Shown here in pieces: positions 8,351 to 11,075 of a stretch of DNA of 11,075 nucleotides. Where the stretch lies: assembly GCA_016929795.1 (NCBI GenBank), contig JAFGIA010000430.1, positions 1 through 11,075 of the forward strand, given 5' to 3'. The stretch comes from Anaerolineae bacterium. GTDB lineage: Bacteria > Chloroflexota > Anaerolineae > JAAYZQ01. Below the pieces are notes generated by a model, which was given only the letters and a program-made list of their open reading frames with translations, ran no database searches and was not told the DNA's origin. Position numbers and translations under genes: made by a program. Position 1 is the stretch's first letter. The number at the start of each line of letters is the position of its first letter.

Positions 8351-8379
8351 ATTATAATCCCGCACGCCCAGATGGGCAA
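8351..8379 (-). promoter_or_regulatory. sigma70-type promoter for the carboxypeptidase gene
   Basis: On the minus strand a perfect TATAAT (8356 to 8351) is preceded by TTGCCC (8379 to 8374) with a 17-bp spacer. Transcription would begin near 8344, leaving a leader of about 23 nt that holds the GGAGG (8335-8331) before the ATG at 8321. It therefore appears to be transcribed separately from the upstream kinase. Confidence 0.65.
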
Positions 8380-8391
8380 ACCGGTCCTCCC

Positions 8392-8480
8392 CCTCACCCC
8401 CAACCCCTCTCCCCAGGGGGAGAGGGGAGCCGCCGGCCCTCTCTCTCCCCCCGTTTGAGGGGGGGGGGCGGGGGGGGGTG
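8392..8480. repeat. intergenic C/G-tract inverted repeat (dispersed CCCTCACCCC...-type element)
   Basis: The 163-bp gap between the two minus-strand genes holds a low-complexity element. It has CCCCTCTCCCC at 8404-8414 paired with GGGGAGAGGGG at 8417-8427. A second C6 (8447-8452) faces a G10 tract (8459-8468), separated from a G9 tract (8470-8478) by one C. Such CCCTCACCCCCAACCCC-type elements are familiar as dispersed intergenic repeats in several bacterial phyla (recall). Since it directly follows the kinase stop codon at 8485, it may serve as its transcript end. No uridine tract is present, so a standard intrinsic terminator is not claimed. Confidence 0.7.
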
Positions 8481-8484
8481 AAGC

Positions 8485-9558
8485 TTACCACCCCGGCTTC
8501 TGCTCCCACACCCGCAGCCCATAGCGGCTCAGGTAGATGGGAATGTTGCGAAACAGCGGATTCTCCCCCTCGATCTCTCGGATCATGGCCCGCTTCACGT
8601 CCGACTCGGCCCCCGCCAGGATCGTCAGCGAGCCCCCCTCCCCGCCGGCCCCATTCACCTTCCACCCCAGCGCCCCGTGCTCCCGCGCGATCTCGACGAT
8701 GCGCCGCGCGTCGGGGTTGATCAGCTCCGGATGTAGGTTGCCCTGCGCCTCCGTGTTCTGGATCATCGCCCGCCCCAGCGCGGCGAAATCCGCCGCGTAC
8801 ACCGCGTCACGCGACAGCTCGGCCGTCACCCTCAGCGCGGCGATCGGCGGGCAGTCGGGGCCGGCGCCTTCCAGGTCGCGGATCACCTTCTCGTGCACCG
8901 CCGACGAATGGTGCGAGCGCCCCAGGTAGATCAGCACCAGCCGTCGCTCCAACTCCCACCACGTGGCATTCGGCACCAGGATCGGAGATAGGGACGCATG
9001 TGGGTAGCGGAACATCTCGATGTAATTGATCCCGCCGTACGCCGCGCATAGTTGGTCCTGGATGCCACACTGCTGGTGCAGCATGTCGACCTCGATCGAC
9101 TGGGCGATGTAGGCGATCTCGTGTGGGCTCGACCGCGACGGGGTGAGCGCACCGAGCGCGCCCACCAGCGCCACCGTCACCGCGGCCGACGTGCCCGTCG
9201 ACGCCCCGCCCGGCGCCTCGGAGAAAATCGTGACCTGGAAGGCCACGTCACGCGGCACCTGCATCCGTTCGATCGCCGCCTCCAGCAGGGGGTGGCGGTC
9301 CCAACCGCGCGTCTCGGGGTGGAGTGCATAGCGCTCGCCATAGTTCTCGGCATGGATCACGATCCGGTCACCCGAGCCGTCGTAGGGCCGCACCTGGATC
9401 TGCACCTCGGCATAGGGATAGACGCCGATGTTGAATATCTTGCCATGCCCGGCGAACCATGTATCGGTCCAGCCACCATTGTCGCAGATCCGGATCGGCG
9501 CCACGCTGTTGATGATGCGCTGAGACAGAACCCCGCCTGTTGCACTCTCGATACCCAC
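8485..9558 (-). CDS. GHMP-family sugar kinase (HddA/fucokinase-like)
   Basis: This 357-residue cytosolic small-molecule kinase transfers phosphate from ATP to a sugar. The GHMP motifs are all present: motif 1 APIRICDNGGWTDT (about 20-33); motif 2 PGGASTGTSAAV, the phosphate-binding loop (about 116-127); CGIQDQLCAAYGG with a conserved Asp (about 164-176); and motif 3 VNGAGGEGGSLTIL (about 301-314). The GIQDQ/AAYGG and motif 3 pattern resembles the COG2605 group with heptose-7-phosphate kinase HddA and fucokinase. No heptose or nucleotide-sugar genes are nearby, so the substrate is open. The start is set at GTG 9558 because AAAGGAGAGGAG (9576-9565) ends 6 nt before it and the predicted transcript starts about 47 nt upstream. 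The longer GTG at 9600 would be almost leaderless and lacks homology. It is divergent from the EAD gene at 9900. Confidence 0.85.
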   Translation of the reverse strand: MGIESATGGVLSQRIINSVAPIRICDNGGWTDTWFAGHGKIFNIGVYPYAEVQIQVRPYDGSGDRIVIHAENYGERYALHPETRGWDRHPLLEAAIERMQVPRDVAFQVTIFSEAPGGASTGTSAAVTVALVGALGALTPSRSSPHEIAYIAQSIEVDMLHQQCGIQDQLCAAYGGINYIEMFRYPHASLSPILVPNATWWELERRLVLIYLGRSHHSSAVHEKVIRDLEGAGPDCPPIAALRVTAELSRDAVYAADFAALGRAMIQNTEAQGNLHPELINPDARRIVEIAREHGALGWKVNGAGGEGGSLTILAGAESDVKRAMIREIEGENPLFRNIPIYLSRYGLRVWEQKPGW

Positions 9559-9564
9559 GGCTCG

Positions 9565-9576
9565 CTCCTCTCCTTT
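9565..9576 (-). promoter_or_regulatory. Shine-Dalgarno site that decides the GHMP kinase start
   Basis: The minus strand reads AAAGGAGAGGAG, ending 6 nt before the GTG at 9558. It supports the shorter start over the GTG at 9600, which has no comparable site. Confidence 0.75.
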
Positions 9577-9611
9577 CGGCAGCGTGCGGCTCTCATTCAC
9601 GGTTCCCCGCT

Positions 9612-9640
9612 ATTATGCCACATCCTGCCGCCTATTCCAA
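9612..9640 (-). promoter_or_regulatory. extended -10 promoter for the GHMP kinase
   Basis: On the minus strand CATAAT (9617 to 9612) is preceded by TGG (9620 to 9618), giving an extended -10. TTGGAA (9640 to 9635) lies 17 bp further upstream as the -35. Transcription would start near 9605. Confidence 0.6.
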
Positions 9641-9657
9641 CTCTGCCGGCTGGAATA
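9633..9657. promoter_or_regulatory. candidate operator: inverted repeat TATTCCA-N11-TGGAATA
   Basis: TATTCCA (9633-9639) and TGGAATA (9651-9657) are perfect inverted copies with 11 bases between, so half-site centres are 18 bp apart. The left half covers the predicted -35 of the kinase promoter (9635-9640). This geometry suits a dimeric repressor, but no regulator gene is seen nearby and a chance 7-bp match is possible. Confidence 0.35.
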
Positions 9658-9799
9658 CCCTTCGGTCCTGCGGTGTTTTGTCCGGTGTGTCGAGAAGCGA
9701 AAACGCGGGAACAATCATCGGCATCGGGAGGTGAGGGGTGGCAAAGCGGCCAACGAGGCTGCGACGAAACCCGACAGGGCAAGGCAAGATGGCAGCGTT

Positions 9800-9828
9800 T
9801 TGCCTTTTCTCAACAGCAATGGTATAAT
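9800..9828 (+). promoter_or_regulatory. extended -10 promoter for the EAD operon
   Basis: TATAAT at 9823-9828 is preceded by TG at 9820-9821 (extended -10), with TTGCCT at 9800-9805 as the -35 and a 17-bp spacer. Transcription would begin near 9835, leaving a leader of about 65 nt with AAGGAGG (9885-9891) before the ATG at 9900. It is among the best promoter matches in the window. Confidence 0.7.
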
Positions 9829-9899
9829 GGCCATGTGGTCCAAGGCAAAACCTCGCGGATCCGACGAAAGGTAGCAGATGGCAAAAGGAGGCAAAGGCC

Positions 9900-10562
9900 A
9901 TGCCGCCCGAAGAAACCGAGCTGATCCCCTCATTCTCTATCGATCCCGACAACCCACCCATCGCCGCCATCCACGAGCTGCTGGCGGCGTCGTTCACAGC
10001 CGAGACGCTGGCGCGGTTCTGCAAGGACGATCCGCTCTTCCGGCCTGTCGTCGACACCTTTGGGCCGGGCCATGGGCTGGCCGCTATGGTCGATCGCGTG
10101 ATCGAATATTGCGAAAAGATGCTGTTGTGGGACGATCTGCTGAAGGGGGTGAAGGACGTCAACCCACGCCAGCACGCGCGGTTCGCCTCTAGCTTCACCC
10201 AACGCGGCACAACCGGCAGTACCGCCCCGCCTGCCGCGCCGCCCACACCAGCAATCCCTACGCCGGAAACGACCGTCTTTGACCAGCAGGGCCAGACCGT
10301 GGGCACGCAGATCAACATCGCCGGGAACGTGTATGGCACCCTGCCCGAGCCCGTGCCGCCCGGCGCCGGCACCGCCACCCTGCGCGCGCGCCTGGGCCGC
10401 CTCGACGCCGTCGAGATCGAGAGCCTGTGCCTGGACCACTTTTCGGCCGTGTATGACAAGTTCGGGCGGGGCCAGCGCCGCGACGAGATGATCAACCTGC
10501 TGCTCGACCAGTGCCGGCGGAATCCGGGCGATGCTGCTCGGCTGGCAGCGTTGCTGAGGTGA
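9900..10562 (+). CDS. double effector-associated-domain (EAD) adaptor protein
   Basis: This 220-residue cytosolic protein has no catalytic motif. The N-terminal module (about 21-98) is a helical death-domain-like EAD, with IHELLAASFTAETLARFC, VVDTFGPG, DRVIEYCEKM and NPRQHARF as its landmarks. A Pro/Thr/Ala-rich linker follows (about 103-123), then a FDQQGQTV...QINIAGNV segment (127-144) seen in other bacterial conflict proteins (recall). The C-terminal EAD (about 160-220) has LRARLGRLDAVEIESL and INLLLDQCRRNP. About half of its 61 residues match the EAD of the next gene product. In published descriptions, EADs act as adaptors joining STAND or other NTPases to effectors such as peptidases, TIR or caspase-like domains through like-with-like contact. 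The ATG at 9900 has AAGGAGG 8 nt upstream. No effector is fused here, so a bridging role between two EAD types is inferred. Domain assignment is by eye. Confidence 0.72.
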   Translation: MPPEETELIPSFSIDPDNPPIAAIHELLAASFTAETLARFCKDDPLFRPVVDTFGPGHGLAAMVDRVIEYCEKMLLWDDLLKGVKDVNPRQHARFASSFTQRGTTGSTAPPAAPPTPAIPTPETTVFDQQGQTVGTQINIAGNVYGTLPEPVPPGAGTATLRARLGRLDAVEIESLCLDHFSAVYDKFGRGQRRDEMINLLLDQCRRNPGDAARLAALLR

Positions 10563-10589
10563 GCTGCACCTCGAAGGTGCGGCTCACCT
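10557..10589 (+). other. 15-bp stem-loop overlapping the stop codon of the EAD gene
   Basis: AGGTGAGCTGCACCT (10557-10571) pairs with AGGTGCGGCTCACCT (10575-10589) around a CGA loop, with one G-U pair and no bulge. It contains the stop codon (10560-10562) and sits 20 nt before the next start. No U-run follows, so it is not a standard terminator. It may protect the upstream mRNA end or set the ratio of the two products. Confidence 0.75.
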
Positions 10590-10609
10590 GGTGATGGAGT
10601 GAGACATCG

Positions 10610-11075
10610 ATGACTGAAAACGATCCAGTTCTACAAGGCCAATTGGCGCTGCTGCGGGGTATGTATGAGAAAGGCCGGTTGGATGAAACGGCTTACCGCA
10701 CAGAGTTGCAAGCACTCGGCGTGGATCCGAGCACCATATTCCCGTTCACCCCGGTGCCCCCGCCGTTGCCCGAGCTGCGCCAGCGCCTGGATCGCCTCGA
10801 CGACCCACAGATTGAAGCGCTGGCTCTGGACCAGTTCCCGGACGTCAAGGGCAAATTCTCCACTGGAATGCAGCGCGACGCCAAGGTCAACTTGCTGCTC
10901 GACTACGTCCGGCGCAACCCGGAGGCGGCGCCGGCCTTGATCCACTGGCTCGACAACCAGCCCGTTACCTGCGACCCCGCCGACGCCCTGGCCTGCTACC
11001 TGAACCACGTCGTCGAGGCCAACCGCCGGCTGCAGCTCCAGGGCATCCGCTCCGCCTCCGGCCTGGTGAGCATCG
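10610..11075 (+). CDS. SHOCT-like/EAD-containing STAND NTPase, 5' part (runs off the window)
   Basis: Open from ATG 10610 to the window end with no stop (155 residues seen). The ATG has GGAG at 10596-10599. Residues about 10-37 (QLALLRGMYEKGRLDE then YRTELQALG) resemble a SHOCT-type short helical hairpin. After a Pro-rich spacer (45-53), an EAD at about 55-114 has LRQRLDRLDDPQIEAL and VNLLLDYVRRNP, and is clearly homologous to the C-terminal EAD of the upstream protein. From 125 on, a YLNHVVEANRRLQLQGI segment resembles the beginning of NACHT/STAND proteins, where LxLxGIRS precedes a strand and the P-loop (recall). The P-loop itself is beyond the window, so the NTPase call is inferred. Co-directional with the upstream gene, 47 bp apart, it is likely the sensor or switch of an EAD-linked conflict system. 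Confidence 0.62.
   Translation, partial: MTENDPVLQGQLALLRGMYEKGRLDETAYRTELQALGVDPSTIFPFTPVPPPLPELRQRLDRLDDPQIEALALDQFPDVKGKFSTGMQRDAKVNLLLDYVRRNPEAAPALIHWLDNQPVTCDPADALACYLNHVVEANRRLQLQGIRSASGLVSI

Larger units (their letters stand above)
9559..9899. other. divergent intergenic region between GHMP kinase and EAD gene
   Basis: About 340 bp without a convincing gene. Both edges hold promoters: a minus-strand one near 9612-9640 and a plus-strand one near 9800-9828. A 7-bp inverted repeat overlaps the minus -35. The middle (about 9660-9795) shows no clear structure or coding signal. Composition is less GC-rich than the flanking genes. Confidence 0.7.

Noticed and set aside
6687..8357. 556-codon open frame on the plus strand, opposite the carboxypeptidase gene
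   Set aside because: It is a high-GC mirror frame: Arg/His/Pro-rich with no recognisable domain, while the opposite strand carries all M14 catalytic residues. The 5478-6632 plus-strand frame is rejected for the same reason.
9559..9600. Longer GHMP kinase start at GTG 9600
   Set aside because: It would begin about 5 nt after the predicted transcription start with no ribosome site, whereas GTG 9558 has AAAGGAGAGGAG 6 nt upstream.
9878..10192. 104-codon plus-strand frame starting at ATG 9878
   Set aside because: It runs in another frame over the EAD gene, is Arg-rich, and its ATG precedes rather than follows the AAGGAGG, which fits the ATG at 9900.
9632..10495. 287-codon frame on the minus strand across the intergenic region and EAD gene
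   Set aside because: It would overlap both promoters and the EAD coding sequence. The translation is Ser/Arg-rich with no family resemblance and no ribosome site.

Overview
The window is high-GC, gene-dense bacterial DNA. The mix of genes suggests a member of the Chloroflexota (Anaerolineae/Caldilineae-like). The pointers are: a secreted multidomain protein ending in a YLPL(I/V)xR-type tail, dispersed CCCTCACCCCCAACCCCTCTCCC-type intergenic hairpin repeats, and EAD/STAND conflict genes. This assignment is inference from gene content; there is no rRNA or other phylogenetic marker here. Four near-consensus promoters, each with a TATAAT-like -10 and three of them with an extended TGn, mark the transcription units.

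Region 1 (1-4987, + strand) is a five-gene, tightly packed operon: ridA (119-526); the first half of a heterodimeric type IV ABC exporter (523-2304); a small antitoxin-like protein (2306-2560); a MenT/AbiEii-like nucleotidyltransferase (2557-3135); and the second half of the exporter (3149-4987). The two ABC subunits carry complementary defects. One has Asp for the catalytic Glu, and the other has LSMGQ for LSGGQ. They are therefore expected to form one asymmetric TM287/288- or BmrCD-like transporter. The toxin-antitoxin-like pair sits exactly between the two halves.

Region 2 (5001-9558, - strand) holds two genes with separate promoters. A GHMP-family sugar kinase (9558-8485) is followed by a 1106-residue secreted M14 zinc carboxypeptidase (8321-5001). 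The peptidase has several beta-sandwich modules, including a perfect-period 321-bp tandem duplication. Between the two genes lies a G/C-tract hairpin repeat. The peptidase converges on the ABC operon with only 13 bp between stop codons.

Region 3 (9559-11075) is a divergent regulatory region followed by the most interesting locus. A strong extended -10 promoter drives a 220-residue protein with two death-domain-like effector-associated domains (EADs). After a 15-bp hairpin comes the 5' part of a second gene encoding a SHOCT-like segment, an EAD homologous to the C-terminal EAD of its neighbour, and the first residues of what looks like a STAND/NACHT-type NTPase. This is the layout of the EAD-coupled conflict (putative antiphage or immunity) systems of multicellular and complex bacteria. 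The window ends before the NTPase core and the effector can be seen. No tRNA, rRNA, insertion sequence or CRISPR array was seen.
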